Origin: Acanthococcus lagerstroemiae
Lineage: Eukaryota > Arthropoda > Insecta > Hemiptera > Eriococcidae
Length of the DNA stretch: 64,000 nucleotides
Assembly: GCA_031841125.1 (NCBI GenBank)
Contig: CM063110.1
Span: forward strand, 58,193,946 to 58,257,945
Direction: 5' to 3'
Shown piece after piece: positions 11,318 to 23,035 of this stretch. The notes below the pieces were generated by a model, which was given only the letters and a program-made list of their open reading frames with translations, was not told the DNA's origin and ran no database searches. A program made the position numbers and the translations under genes. Position 1 is the stretch's first letter, and every line of letters starts with the position of its first letter.

Positions 11318-11997
11318 CTGATGAAAGGGATGGACATGGGTAAGACAGGTATTAAGATCAAAGGGGTGAAAAATACCAGATCTGCGGCTGTTATCATGGA
11401 AGTCGCCAAGGAGCAAGACGCCGAAAAGCTATGCCAGGCTCCTAAGACGAAGGATCTTAAGTTCGACGCAGTCAGACCGAAAAAGAGACGTCCCCGGATG
11501 ATCCTCTTGAACGTAGATAGAGTAATCAAACAAGAGGATATAACAGAAAATATCTACAATCAGAACGACTTCACCGAGAAGGGAGGCCTGGCGGAGCTAA
11601 AGGAGGACTTAAAGCCAGTATTTAAGACAGGACCGCGAGAAAAGCCATACGTACACTGGGTCATAGAGGTGACACCAGCAATTAGAAGGCTACTAAAAAC
11701 GAAAGACAGGCTTTATATAGGCTACAGGTCTTGCAAGGTGGATGATTTCCTGAGCGTATCGAGGTGCCTCAAATGCCAGGCCTTCGGACACACACAGGCG
11801 AAATGCAGAAGGGAATAGCCTGTGTGTGGGCACTGCGCATAGAAAGGTCATATGACGGAAGCATGCACTAAGAAAGAGGCAGCAAAGTATGCAAACTGCG
11901 AGTTCGCCAAACTAGAGGCCGGCCATAACATAGCAGATAGAGAGTGCCCATGCTATAAGCATGTACTAAGGAAAGAAGCCGAGAACACCGAAGTTTG
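11318..11997 (+). pseudogene. R1-like LINE ORF1 (gag-like, CCHC knuckles)
   Basis: Open from 11321 to a stop at 11816, and readable on through further stops to about 11997. The protein opens with a GIKIKGVKNTRSAAVIMEV-type segment, as in R1 gag proteins. It then has a CCHC knuckle CLKCQAFGHTQAKC, a second CGHC..KGHMTEAC knuckle containing a stop, and a third C-rich cluster (CEFAKLEAGHN). Three successive knuckles are characteristic of R1/Jockey ORF1. The N-terminal part lies upstream of the MITE (10750-10827) in the same frame. In-frame stops mark it as dead. Confidence 0.7.
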
Positions 11998-12009
11998 ATG
12001 ACGCACAGG

Positions 12010-12395
12010 ACACTCAAATTCTGCCAGGTGAACCTGCAAAACGCAAAAGCAGCGAACAATACATGGCCGTGGAGAAAGTTGATGTCGCACTGGTCCAAGA
12101 GCCGTGCTCCTACGCGAACCAATTGAGAAGAATTGGAAGGTATCAGGTCGTAAATAAAGAAGGGCAAAGACCAATAGCGGCCGTTGTGGTGCGGGAGGGT
12201 ATCGATGTCATGAAGATGGATCGATACACGACCGCCCACATCGCGTGCGCTAAGATAGAAGTCGGTAGGTCACAACTCCTGGTCATCAGTGCTTACTTCC
12301 AGTTCAGAGATCAAATTGAACCATACCTAGAAAAATTAAGGGAGATATTACAGGAAACGAGCACAAGATGTGACCCAGCTCCTCACCGAGCATAG
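12010..12395 (+). pseudogene. R1-like ORF2 endonuclease start (APE domain)
   Basis: Reads CQVNLQNAKAANN followed, after a local shift, by VDVALVQEPCSYANQL and later VVVREGIDVM and LLVISAYFQ. These match the opening of the apurinic-like endonuclease of R1 LINEs: a metal-binding Asn and the catalytic Glu in the QEP motif, then the SAYF strand. The frame then runs directly into ORF2 C-terminal sequence, so the catalytic core beyond about residue 110 and the RT are deleted. Confidence 0.65.
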
Positions 12396-12640
12396 GGACA
12401 TAGGGACATACCTGGAGCGGATTCGAAAAAAGGATAGTCTAGCCTGCTCGAGGTGCGAGACGCTCTGCACATTGTGTGGAGCTGTCCCAAGCACGAGAAC
12501 GCCCGGCGTCGGCTCAGAAGAGACCTAATGTTGGAGGAATGGCCATGCCCCCTGCCCAAGCTCTTAGGCTAGGGAGGCAAGCCTTTCGCTGTCTTTGCCA
12601 GTGAAGCACTGGCCGAGAAGACGTGTCAGCCTAACGCGTA
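12396..12640 (+). pseudogene. R1-like ORF2 C-terminal zinc domain
   Basis: Two frames together read YLERIRKKDSLACSRCE and then ALHIVWSCPKHENARRRL. This is the C-x2-C...H-x-x-x-x-CP..H signature at the ORF2 C-terminus of R1-type LINEs. A small deletion between CE and AL shifts the frame. Its position straight after the endonuclease start shows an internal deletion of roughly the whole RT region. Confidence 0.65.
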
Positions 12641-15270
12641 AGCGAGGTTGTCCGGTCAAGTATCCAAACGCGGCAGGTGCCAGCTAGTAGTGAGACTGGG
12701 TCTATCAAGCGGCACATATTGCCTATAGATACACGAGCCAGGCCGGCGCAGTAGGCGCCCGTCTTACCAACACCAACACCGGACACGACAAAACCCCCCG
12801 AATATGACAAAACACCACCGGACAAAGTTATTATCAAAAGAAGAAGACTCTAAGTTTCTGTTATGAGGAAGATACCTAAGTTACTATCAGAAGAAGAAGA
12901 CACTGTTCCTGTTATGGTATAAATTAAGATAGAATTAAGCAATGATGTAATAATGTTAAGATTGTAACACGATAAACCGTAGTGTGTGATTAAAATGGAT
13001 AATGAGGAGCACAAACTACGGGGAGCCAAAAAAAAAGATGTTATTTTCGATAATTTTGTACTATCGGTCATTATCGAAAATTAATCGATACTTTTTGGAC
13101 TTTCTTAACTTACGAATTCCATTTAGAATTCCAAAAATAAAATACAAATTCGTTTCCAAATAATTACTGTTGTTTTAATTAAATTACCAGTATGGGCGAG
13201 AAGTGGAACAGCGAATCAAGAAAGTTCTGCCCACTGTACAAGACTATTGTGTCCTGTATGACAAACAGAACTTCTTGTCAGATGAACACCTCCTTACTAC
13301 TAGCTACTCGTGTGACCATAGCGACCATACATGGGCATCTCTACGAGCGCACCTGAAGTTGCAAAGCGAAAGCTAGTAAGGATGCTCGGTATCACTTAGG
13401 CACTTTGTCTTTCATCTTGGAACCACTGACCCTGCGTCTACGATCTGAATACCATGGTAGACAGTAACGAGTACAGCCAGTTAAATGTCTTCGCTAGCGA
13501 ATGATAGATTACGTTCGCAATTTTTTTTATCGTACGATATTGTAATTATAAACGTAATTAAATCGGTAGTACGAATTTTTTAAACTGCGTAATGACCGTG
13601 CTAATTAATCACGCGGTCGACGCGACGATTTCGCATTACATGAGTTGTTTCTCGGCTATTAAATTTGTCTTACAGCGTTAATGACCGGCCACTGGTACGG
13701 TAGATAATGAAAACAAAAGTGATTGCAAAAGGCTCGATGCCAACCCTAACAAGGAAGCCCCCTCCCCCACAGGACATTTCGAACACACCAGTCGTTTATT
13801 CGACTGTCAATTCCCAATCTAAAACTGAAATGCAAGGGAAATATCAGATTCAAGCTGCCGAGCGCCAGTGGAGAAATTAGTACTCGTAGTTGTGTTTCAA
13901 AAAAGAATGGCAATAGGGAGACGTTTGTCCTGTCGTAGAGTGAAAACTCTGGGGTGGGGAGCAACTGAAGAAGGCCATCAAGTCATCATCATACCCTGAA
14001 GTCTACTATTTTGGTATCTAATTCAGAGTTGTTACATTTTTATATTTCACAACTTCCAAAGCAGATCTGCGACAAGATTAATTTGGCTTTTTAAAGATTC
14101 CATTACTGGTTGTTCGAGCAGCGTTCCAAGTCGCATTTTTTAATCGCGTCCTGGAATTTACCGGAGAGGGGAGGGCTAATTTCCACCAACCTGAGCGACG
14201 ATACGAGTAGGTACTGCATTAAAATCTCGTTTTAAACATTAAATAGCAGTTTTTCACTTCAGAGCCAGCCTTTAGTGCTTCCAAATTACCCACACGTTAG
14301 AATTTGAAACGCAATTTCTTCAAAGTAGTGTTTATAAATTATGGGTTCCCGGAGCCGGTCTCCGGAGAATTTCCCGCAGAAGTGTCTCTATATTCGCATT
14401 CAAAAAAGAATTAAACGAGTTTCCCTGCCCGTGCACGATACACTTCGTCTATAATACGCGCCAACCAGCCAAGCTTCCTTGAATAAATAGGCAGAAAAGA
14501 TCGTCATTTCGCTTAGTCCATTAGGGCGTTCGGAAATAGTATATAGTAGAAAGTGGAACTTTCTTCTCAACTTTTTTCTTCGGTTTAAAAAATATTATGT
14601 TGCTCATAGTCGAGTTATACTGTAACAACTTCGCCTTTCGACGTTTTTCGCATTTAAATGACTCTCTTAATGACGGTTTTAAGGGCTAGCTTTCCTCTTT
14701 CTTCCTATTATTGTCGCGTAGGTACTTTCTTCTGCTCGGGTACTTTTCTCTTTTTTTTTTTTTTTTTTGTTGTGTGCACGAGACACATCTGCCAACGAGC
14801 AATCGCGCTCCAATTACGAAAAGATTGTCGTACGCGAATGCGGGAATTCTACAACCATCTCACGATAATTATCGTATGCTGGGAAGCAGACTCGAGCTGT
14901 TTCTTAAAGGAATTGTTAACTCACTCCACCTATATGTATATTATGTCTGGAATACAATCTGATCCAAGATGAATGGCACACTTGTCTTTGTGACTTTCCA
15001 ACTTGTGGAAATGATCGCGACAGATTTATCCGAAGTCTATGACAGGTCCAGATCAGCCTGATGTACCATTGGTGATGACCCATGACCAGCCTTCAAAATA
15101 TGGTAGACGAACTCAGTCCTTGGCTCTGCATACTCAATAAATACGAAAACAGAAGAAAGTCTTATGTTTTTCATTCACGGAATATACACAGGATCGATCA
15201 TGACGGTTGTCTTTCCCAAATCGAAGTGCCCAATACAAACGATTAAGTAGAGATCTTAAATGTCTGTGAG
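12641..15270. other. Non-coding spacer
   Basis: No supported gene. 12640-12960 may be LINE 3' UTR. 14748-14768 is a run of T. 13033-13090 contains a loose palindrome around TTTTCGATAATTTT. Confidence 0.4.
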
Positions 15271-15272
15271 TT

Positions 15273-15320
15273 CAGGGTAGCCACTCAAACTTTTCCTCGA
15301 AAAATTGAAAAATGGATCAA
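15273..15320 (+). mobile_element. hAT-like end fragment
   Basis: CAGGGTAGCCACTCAAACTT resembles the left end of the element at 33142 (CAGGGTAGCCACTTTTTT). No matching right end was found nearby, so this is a possible solo end only. Confidence 0.35.
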
Positions 15321-15987
15321 AATTTCAAGTTTCAGCCTTTTGTGTACCAATTTTTGGGGGGCTGCGTACACTGTCGGAACAAAATTCTAGTTATTTTTCT
15401 TTTCTACGAAGTACGCTCAACTCAAATTCAAATATTCGAGATCTTGGCCATGTTTACGAATGTTTAGTGAGCGGCCATGATCAAAGCGTATGATAAACGT
15501 CATTCTAGTTATTTCCTATTTCTTCATTGTGTGGACAATACAATTTGTCACGATGACAAACCCAATTCCCCCTCTTGCACAATTATACAGCGTAGTTATT
15601 TGAAACGTGCTCAAGCTTGATAAGCAGAATGTCCATCGTATTCTAATCCTAAAAGAATGCATGTTACTCGTGATACTATGAATTCAAAACACAGATCATC
15701 TCTCTTTTCAAATTCCACGCCTCTCTGTCCGACTGGTTCTCTAATGGTCGATTGGTCATATTTCATTATGGTTTCATCTGTATTCCCGTTGCCATAAATC
15801 CATACGACTACACGACCCATACCCAAGCCGACTGCACCTTCGAAAACTGCCTTGTGGTAACAACGAGGTAAGTCCTCAGCAGGCACATCTTCAACGTCTT
15901 GCAAAGAAAAGACGAGAAAAAAATTGGCAAATTTTTGAGAGGAAAACTTGAAACTACATGGAAAAAATGAAGCATTATTAACTAATT
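15321..15987. other. Non-coding spacer
   Basis: No supported gene or repeat. Confidence 0.35.
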
Positions 15988-16127
15988 CTGTATGTAGGTG
16001 TGCTACTCCACAATTTCTTCTTCTGAAGCCCAGAGTGCTTTCGGCTGTTACGCCGTCTTAAACAGCCGAAAGCGCTCTGAACTACAGAAGAAGAAATTGT
16101 GAATTGGCACACCCTACATATATACAG
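15988..16127. repeat. Foldback of two Penelope-like terminal repeats
   Basis: A near-perfect inverted repeat. The left arm CTGTATGTAGGTGTG...TCGGCTG is mirrored by the right arm AACAGCCGAAAG...CACACCCTACA around a loop of a few bases. The arm sequence (CAGAGTGCTTTCGGCTGTTA, and GAAGAAGAAATTGTG in reverse) matches the inverted terminal repeats of the Penelope fragment at 46532-47128. It looks like a pair of solo terminal repeats head to head. Confidence 0.75.
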
Positions 16128-17009
16128 AATTTAGCAAGTTCACTCGCACTCCAATATGGACACTATTATCAACCAAGGTGAAAACACTACACAAGACATT
16201 CAACGTTCAGATTCTGCAAAATTAATTACCAATGAAAACGAACTCTCTCCTGAAAGCAGAGTTTTATAAATGCACAGAACACGTGTCCAACGACTTCAGT
16301 ACCTTTATTTCGTAATTTTAATGAAGATCACACCCAAATTCCTGGGATCAGGGACGCTAAAATTCGTCCACTATTTCCTCCAGGTATCTGAAGATGGTTC
16401 TGAGATTAGGCTTAGTAAACGTCAGCTGTTCCAGACATCAGATACTGCTCGATAATGTCTCCTTTAGTGATAAAGCCTGGTGTTATCTCCTTTTTCTGCT
16501 CCTCATGCAATTCTACCGTTCATGAATTAGCTATGAAGATAAAACCTGCAAGATTTTTATCATCATCTGTTCTCGGTGGTTATGTATTAAGAATTTTCCA
16601 GTTAATGACTGTTGTGTACGTTCGTTTTCGTTGTCATATTATACTTCTTTCATCGTTAAAAGGATTTTTTTTTTTTTGTAAAACTAAGGATTCATTCGAT
16701 ACACTCAAAATAATTTGGTCCTCCGGGCCGGATGACATTTCATGTTAACATAATAAATAATTCCTTCCATTTATCTGCTAAAAGTCGAGTCCTGTCATCT
16801 CGTTACATTTCATTCGCCGTTCGTTTTTGCATTCTTTCTGCTATAACTTAATTTGCTGTTTGTTGTTATCAAGAATTTTTAATTTCAGACTGTTGTGAAC
16901 GTATTCTTTCCATTAATTACATGCTCTCTTTTTTATTATTCAAAAGAACTCTTTTTACTTGTAAAATGGTTGAGGAGGTAATAACTTGTTCAAATCCCTC
17001 AACACCTGG
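16128..17009. other. Non-coding spacer
   Basis: A short plus-strand frame follows the foldback (from about 16155) but ends at 16269 and was not recognised. Nothing else is supported. Confidence 0.35.
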
Positions 17010-17420
17010 TTTACACTCGACGGATACATCAACTCACAGAATTACCGGATTTGGTCGGCAGAAACCCAGCACACGCTTACGTTGAAAAGGGTTTACACCA
17101 CCTTAAACTTGGAGTTTGGAGCGCTGTATCAAGGAAACGAATTGAGGGACTAATTTAATATTCTCCAAGACTACGATCGACAGTGACGTACACTGTAACA
17201 TTATTAGGTAGTTTGTCCCATTATCGGAGCTCGACGAACTGTACCTTTCAACAAGATGGAGCGCGACCACACACATCTGGAGTGATAATAGAACTTTTAA
17301 TACAATTTTTTGGTGATCAACTGATACCGACAGGTCTGTGGCCACTAAGGAGTCCGGATCTCAATCCGCTCGATTTCTTTTGGCGGGGTACATCAACTGT
17401 TGTAAGCTAAAGATGATTTT
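17010..17420 (+). pseudogene. Tc1/mariner transposase relic 1
   Basis: Read with frameshifts, the plus strand gives LDGYINSQNYRIWSAE, GVWSAVSRKRIEGLI, FQQDGARPHTSG and then WPLRSPDLNPLDFFWRG. These are the first, second and third catalytic blocks of an IS630/Tc1/mariner DDE/D transposase, in the right order. They are closest in style to the intact transposase at 43928-44998. At least two frameshifts and a stop make it non-functional. No terminal repeats were found. Confidence 0.75.
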
Positions 17421-17520
17421 GATAGAGTCCAGTTCTATGAATATTATCTCGCCCGTTCTGAAGCTGATACAGTCATTTTTCCACCAAATTCTGTGGAGCT
17501 ACGGAGCAATTTTCAAAATA

Positions 17521-17830
17521 AAGGATTTAGTTATTAGACATAATATTGGGTATTGGGCTGATAGGAACCCTCATCTGATCCTTGAGAAAGAACTCAACAT
17601 CCCTGGTCAATGGTGTGGGCTGTTCGTACGATCCGTGTTGTAGGCCCATACTTTTTTTAAGGTAACGTTAATGGCCCACACATGTTAGAAAAGTTAAATG
17701 TCCTGTTGGATGATTTTGATCCGCGATTTGCCAATCACGAATTCATCACACAGCAGGATGGCCATCCAGCACATTACGCTGATAACGTTCGCAAATACTT
17801 CGAGAATGAGTTCGTAGAATGGATTAGGTG
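17521..17830 (+). pseudogene. Tc1/mariner transposase relic 2
   Basis: A separate relic directly after the first. It reads IGYWADRNPHLILEKE, a decayed VWAGI-like stretch, GNVNGPHMLEKL, and FITQQDGHPAHYADNVRKYF with the second catalytic Asp in QQDG. It belongs to a different branch from relic 1, as YWADxNPH is typical of another arthropod IS630-like group. It has stops and a frameshift, and ends before the third acidic residue. Confidence 0.7.
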
Positions 17831-18040
17831 ACGTGACACTATCGATTTTTCTTTAAGAACTAGTTATCTGGGACGTAGTTGATGCCGAAAGTTTGTTTTA
17901 TCCAACGATTCTTTTCATTTTCTGAGATCTACGAATAAAGGTTCATTTCGAGGATAAGTTATTGCGAACACGAAATCACTATTCACTTGTACTTTTCTTT
18001 TTTGTATTTTCATTTAAATTTGGTGTTGTAATGATTTCAG

Positions 18041-18478
18041 GAACAGACCGAAAAATATACGAGGGTCCTATCAATAAGATCAAGCATTGAATTTCTCGAA
18101 GGGTTTTTGGAAGTACCAAAGCATCATCCTCGTACTGGCAAACATATGATTCAAAGAGATAAGAGGTGGTTGACTTTCTTCGACATACAGAAGAATTCAT
18201 TCGCAGAGGAGCTGAGAAAACGAATCGAGGATGCCGAGTCCAATACCGACCTTTTCTGTAAATCACTGCATCTCTTACAAGGTAGTTTTTCAGATAGGGT
18301 AGCACACAGAATCCCGTTACCAGAAACGGTTACAGAAGCGGATATCGATGATTTATTAAAACTAATCGGCCTTGTTTGGAGGCAAACCTGTAAAAATCAT
18401 AGTTCAGGTTTTAATTATACTTTGGTTGGTGAAGAACAGAGTGATACACCCACATCTGATAGTGTCACTTTCGAATAA
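18041..18478 (+). CDS. Unidentified open exon, probable last exon
   Basis: An uninterrupted frame of 146 codons starts right after TGATTTCAG, a good splice acceptor, and ends at TAA 18476-18478. No initiator is needed if it is a terminal exon. The protein is hydrophilic and mixed-charge, with segments VPKHHPRTGKHMIQRDKRW, FAEELRKRIEDAESNTDLF and TEADIDDLLKLIGLVW. It lacks low-complexity sequence and looks like real protein. I do not recognise the family. Upstream exons could not be identified. It may belong to a host gene or a transposon. Codon composition is ordinary for the window. Confidence 0.45.
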   Translation, partial: EQTEKYTRVLSIRSSIEFLEGFLEVPKHHPRTGKHMIQRDKRWLTFFDIQKNSFAEELRKRIEDAESNTDLFCKSLHLLQGSFSDRVAHRIPLPETVTEADIDDLLKLIGLVWRQTCKNHSSGFNYTLVGEEQSDTPTSDSVTFE

Positions 18479-18990
18479 GAGAAAATCAGATGCAGCTTCT
18501 CCTGACAAACAAAAGTTCTGATTTTTTTTTTCTTGAAGTCTATATGTATTCCATTTTTCATAAATATTACTATTATTACTTGTGTAATCGATGTGGATAC
18601 TTGGAATCCCCTTCATCAAAAAGTATAGAGTTTTGGTAGACAACTCTCAGATGAAATTAATTTTCCGAAAAAAAGAGACTTCTCAATCGACTGTGAAACC
18701 AACATAATCAAGAAATGGATCCAGATTAGCAAATTGCGTGAAATTTCCGATACTGAGTACCTGTACCACAAGATAGAAAAAACTGTAAACGAGCAAGCAG
18801 CTCTGACTACCAATTTCACAAAACTCGATTTTGTCTCCGGTTTTTTTGTTGTTTTTTTTTCCTTCAAATCAAGCTACATGAAAATTTCAGAAAATTGACT
18901 AGAAATGTGTTCCAACCAGTTATTCACGTTCTTCTTCTCATTTTATACTCATGATGGAACGCAAAATAAAACAGACGTTTACTGAGCAGA
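18479..18990. other. Non-coding spacer after the 18-kb exon
   Basis: Possible 3' UTR of the preceding exon, with T-rich runs at 18519 and 18840. No gene. Confidence 0.3.
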
Positions 18991-20010
18991 GGAGGGACAT
19001 CTCAGCTCGGGCGACGATTGGTCACATCTCCAGCCAGTCGGGCTTTCAACCAACAATGAAGACCCAACCACCCACCAAGTGGTTTAACAAAGCTATGTCC
19101 TGATTGATCCAGATACAGATCCGGACTACGCAGCAGACACGACGATGAAGATAGAAGGCACAACAGAAGCTACGACTATCAATCAACTTGGCCACCATAC
19201 AGATCCAGACTAAAACAAACTAAAAAACCGACAGAGAGGCAACCGGGCGAATCAGCAGCGAGACGAGTGAGAGAGGGCCTGGTCTATAGGACGAGGCTGA
19301 AGGCCCAGCACACCAATGGATCAATCACACCAACCAAGACTAAGAAGAAGTGCAGACTGACCACGACTTCCGCTACACCTTCCGGCCAGCTTCAACTACC
19401 CCAGCCACAGCTTCCAGACCCAATGCAGCGCCTCCAAGGCTTGGTGAAAGAGCTGCAGAAGGAACTGCATCAGCTTCCTCTCGACTTGCAGCGCGGGTTG
19501 AGGAGCTGGCTGACGAGCGGTAAATACGACAGACACCAGCTGGACAGCCAGAGAGCAGCGGGAACAACGGCAACGGAGAACCGGGAAATCACTGAACTAT
19601 CCGGAACACCGTCAAACAGCTGCTGACACTATTCTTGGCATCGCTCAACTTGAGTGGTGACAACTGAGCACAGACTAAACAACAGCTGACTAAGCCTGCC
19701 GCAGCGCCTACAACAACAACAACTACACAGAAAGAAACGATGACAGTGACGTCAAAGAAGGCGGCAGAACCATCAGCAACCTCGAAGAAAATGACGAAAG
19801 CGGCAGTGATAACAAAGACCCGCACAACCAACGCTCTGCCCCCTACGAGCAGAAACAAAGAGACACCGCGACCAACTTCTGCCACATCTGCTCCATCAAA
19901 TGTAGATATGTCAAAGAAAGTGGCATCGTCTCCGCCCCCCCCCCCGTATGGCTCAAAAACTGAGAAATTCATGACTTCGCCAGAAGTTGAAAAAAAGCTA
20001 GAATAATATA
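18991..20010 (+). other. GC-rich, ACA/CAG-rich coding-like block
   Basis: Composition is markedly richer in GC and in Thr/Ala/Pro/Gln codons than its surroundings. Plus-strand frames at 19267-19626 and 19740-20006 encode Pro/Thr/Lys-rich text such as TKKTTKAAVITKTRTT-like runs. This may be a decayed low-complexity ORF1 of a retroelement, but no domain is visible. Confidence 0.3.
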
Positions 20011-22460
20011 AAAATTTTATAAAATTATAAAAATTTGATACAAAAATTTCGAACTTTCATAACTTGACTCGACAGCGAATTATGAGGCTTATAGACAGGG
20101 TAAATTTTCGCCACGGAAATTCGATCACATTTTCAGATTCTTAAAAATGGTTGAAAATGAGTTGCAATGGACAAATTTATGACTGCCCTAGAACGTACAT
20201 TAGTATTCTACTTTCATCCTCACAGGACGAACCTAGCTCAGATCATGGCTGAAAAAAAACAACAAAAAATGACTAAAAAGGGGAATGGCCGATTTAGGTT
20301 ACTGAATGCAACAAGGTAGCTAAACTTCGTCAGTGCAAAGTAAAATTCTGATGACATTTGCCCTCGATTTTTTTTAAATGAAATTCGGTAGCATATCGAA
20401 TATGCCTAGCGCCCCCTACAGTCACACAACCACACTCGCTGTCAGCAGAATTTCGCCGTCTACCAGGTCTCTGCTACATCGTAATAAAACTGGTCGTTAA
20501 CAATTGATGACTTGAAACCTATGGGGGAATCTGAGCGACAAACCAGAGCTCACAACGTTGGAACCGTTATCAAATTTCCCCAATTTCGAACTTTTGAATG
20601 TTTATCGAACAAAAATATCCTACCCGAGTTGTTCGAAAATTATCTCGAAGAAACGAATCAAAAGAACCAACAGGAAAAAACAGTCAGGGATTCGTCTACA
20701 AAGCAACGACTCTCATCCGAGGACGGAAATGTCAAGATTACCAAAGTTGATAAAACCGCGAAACTTTCGTTAAATATTCGTATTTACCTTGGAACAACAA
20801 ATTAACGTAAATAACGAATTCTATGCGCCCGTATTTTCTACGTAAAGTCGGGTTTATCTCCGCTATTGCTTGTTATATTAGCCACAATACAGCACACGTT
20901 CGTCAGCGGAATTAAATTTGATGTTGAGGGCGAAGTGAAGGCAATGGGAGATAGGTAACACCGTTTAAACTCGCATCCAGAAGAGTAGATTTCCAGATAA
21001 GTTCGTCGTTCTGAAAATGAATTGGTTTTCACGGCGCGATTCGCTAAAATACACTAATTCGTGTTCAAATTACGAAGGCCACTAATACTGGATCCGAGGC
21101 TTCGTTAGGACTGAAGAGGATATGGGAAAAATATGCGAGAGGCCTAGAGAGTTTACAGAAGGAAGTAAGGAAAATGGGCAGATTTCAAAATATCATTTCA
21201 CTAGCACAGGGCACTGACCTTCGAGATCGTGGTTTTATGAGGAGAGCAAGAAATCAATACAAGGTCAAAATAATACAAATGCGTAAACACTTGTAACGCG
21301 GTATTTTTGAGAATTCCAGTGCATTCGGTAAATTTTCCATTTTTCGTCGTTTCTCCTGCATACGATGCTGACAACTGGGTTACACCTCTTTCCGATTCGA
21401 AATGCATTTGGCATTATCAGAGAGTTCCATCGACCCCAGGACAACAGTCATTGATCTGCTCACGAATCTCTTTCTCTTGCCTGCCTGTCTGTCGCCGTTT
21501 CCCATCTTTTTCACTGTTTAGTATCCTCGAGCCAGAGTTATCGACCTTTGCTTTTGGTACTTGTTTCCCTCTCATAGTGGGTTATGGACTCGGTCTTTGC
21601 ACGCATGCATTCTGCCAGAAGTTTTCTCCATTTTGCTGTGGCATTAACCCCCCCCCCCCCGAGTTCGCCATAATCTTCCTTATACCCTACATACTTGCTT
21701 CTCATCTATTGAATTCATTTCCTAATTTTCTGCAATCCTTTGCTCCTGCTTCATTGCTGGCGTGTGCGTTTCTGGATTAGCTGTTGGACCGCCCCCTCTC
21801 TTTCCTGTCGAATGATCAGCTGTCCTCACCAACGCATATTATAATGAATATTTTACAAAAGAATTTCACATCATAAATTATTTTAATTTACATGTTTTTT
21901 ATTTTTTATTATTCTCATTATAAGTTGGTCCCCGGATGGATTTGTCATAATGAGTGCTTCCTCTTTCCTCTCTGCAGATGCAACACGAGGAGCCAATGTT
22001 ATATCTCTCGTTCCTAGCCTTTTGTTTTATTTTCCACGTTGCTTATGACCCCCACCCATTGGATGTTTACTGGTATTCCATACTTAATTATTTCTTGGTG
22101 TTTGGATCGACTTCGGAGCAAAGCCAGGATTTGCTCCGGAAAACGTTCCGGAGCAAACTTCCGACTGAATCACCGGAGTGGAATAAACAACCCGATTTTT
22201 CCCGAATGATTCAAAAGCTCGGGAAAAACGAACAACTTTTTCCGGAGTTTTCAAAAGGAATAATCGACGATTCAGTATTCAAATTTTCACTCATCTCTGT
22301 GATCCGTTGCGTATTTGTGCCAGTGAGTGGAAACACTAAATTTCACAACACCAAGTGAGGCATGCGATCCCACGAAGGCTATTATTCTGATCTGATTTCC
22401 ATGAAAATTTAGATAGTTCACTTTAAAATAGAAAGTTTCTCAGTCCTTATTTCACCGGCA
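20011..22460. other. Non-coding spacer
   Basis: No supported gene. There is a run of C at about 21649-21660. Open frames at 20512-20805 and 21307-21780 show no family resemblance. Confidence 0.35.
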
Positions 22461-22483
22461 AGAAATTATGAATTTTGTTACAG

Positions 22484-22746
22484 GCATCAACAAGCAATAC
22501 AGCGATAACCAGGGAATGAATGATGATGATTTCGAAAATTTTCTAGCCGAAAACTACCACACACCCCCATCTCAGACGACGCAAAGTCTGGCCGAGGAAC
22601 TTGTAAGCTATCTTGGAGAACTGCCTTTAAAGTATGAGGCGGATGCCATCGAATGTGGAAAAAGTAAAGCAAAGGAATACCCAAATCTTTTTGACATTTT
22701 CATGTCTTCACTTTGGCACACAACGAAAAAAAGCGTTACTTTTTAG
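22484..22746 (+). pseudogene. hAT transposase dimerisation-domain relic
   Basis: An exon-like frame begins after TTTGTTACAG and ends at 22746. It reads an acidic linker, then LAEELVSYLGELPLKYEADA followed by IECGKSKAKEYPNLFDIFMSSL. This matches the start of the hAT C-terminal dimerisation domain (E-x-x-x-Y-L...D-x-x-x-W-W-K-x-x-x-x-x-YP-x-L). The diagnostic WW is replaced by CG. The usual continuation (Ala-x-x-x-L-x-I-P-x-T-S..SER.FS) is missing because the frame breaks after SSL. Confidence 0.6.
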
Positions 22747-22769
22747 CGTGACGAAAAATAGCGACACGA

Positions 22770-23035
22770 GAATCGCACTGGCTAGGAATGCGGTCTGACC
22801 GAGACGGCAGAACATGTGGTTATGGCATGCCCGCTGCACGAAGACAGAAGACCTGTACAAGTGAATGTTAAAGAAGAAGTGAGTCTCCGATACCTCCGCC
22901 TTACCGTCAAGAAACTGTGGGAGGCGGAGATGGTGAGGGATCGGACAGCTGGACGAGAAAATAATAATAAGAAACAGAGAGACGGGATGCAACCTCGGCA
23001 TCCGGGCCTCATAAGACGGGTGTTGAGCTGAGCTC
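22770..23035 (+). pseudogene. LINE ORF2 C-terminal relic
   Basis: Reads CGLTETAEHVVMACPLHEDRR, the Cys-x7-His-x4-CP-x-H zinc motif at the ORF2 C-terminus of R1/Jockey-type LINEs. About 60 codons of charged sequence follow (VKKLWEAEMVRDRTAGREN). It is 5'-truncated with no RT in front and is not closely similar to the relic at 12396-12640. Confidence 0.6.

Larger units (their letters stand above)
10707..12640 (+). mobile_element. Internally deleted R1-like LINE
   Basis: The plus strand reads, in order, an ORF1 with CCHC knuckles, the start of an ORF2 endonuclease, and then directly the C-terminal zinc domain of ORF2. The whole reverse transcriptase is missing. A MITE interrupts ORF1. The layout (gag-like ORF1 with three Cys clusters, then an APE endonuclease opening with a Q-x-N-L-x-x-x-K-A-A motif) is typical of R1-clade non-LTR elements. 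Exact ends are not defined. Confidence 0.65.

Noticed and set aside
19589..19972. 127-codon antisense frame, Val/Phe/Ala-rich
   Set aside because: Mirror image of the ACA/CAG-rich plus-strand composition; not a plausible protein.
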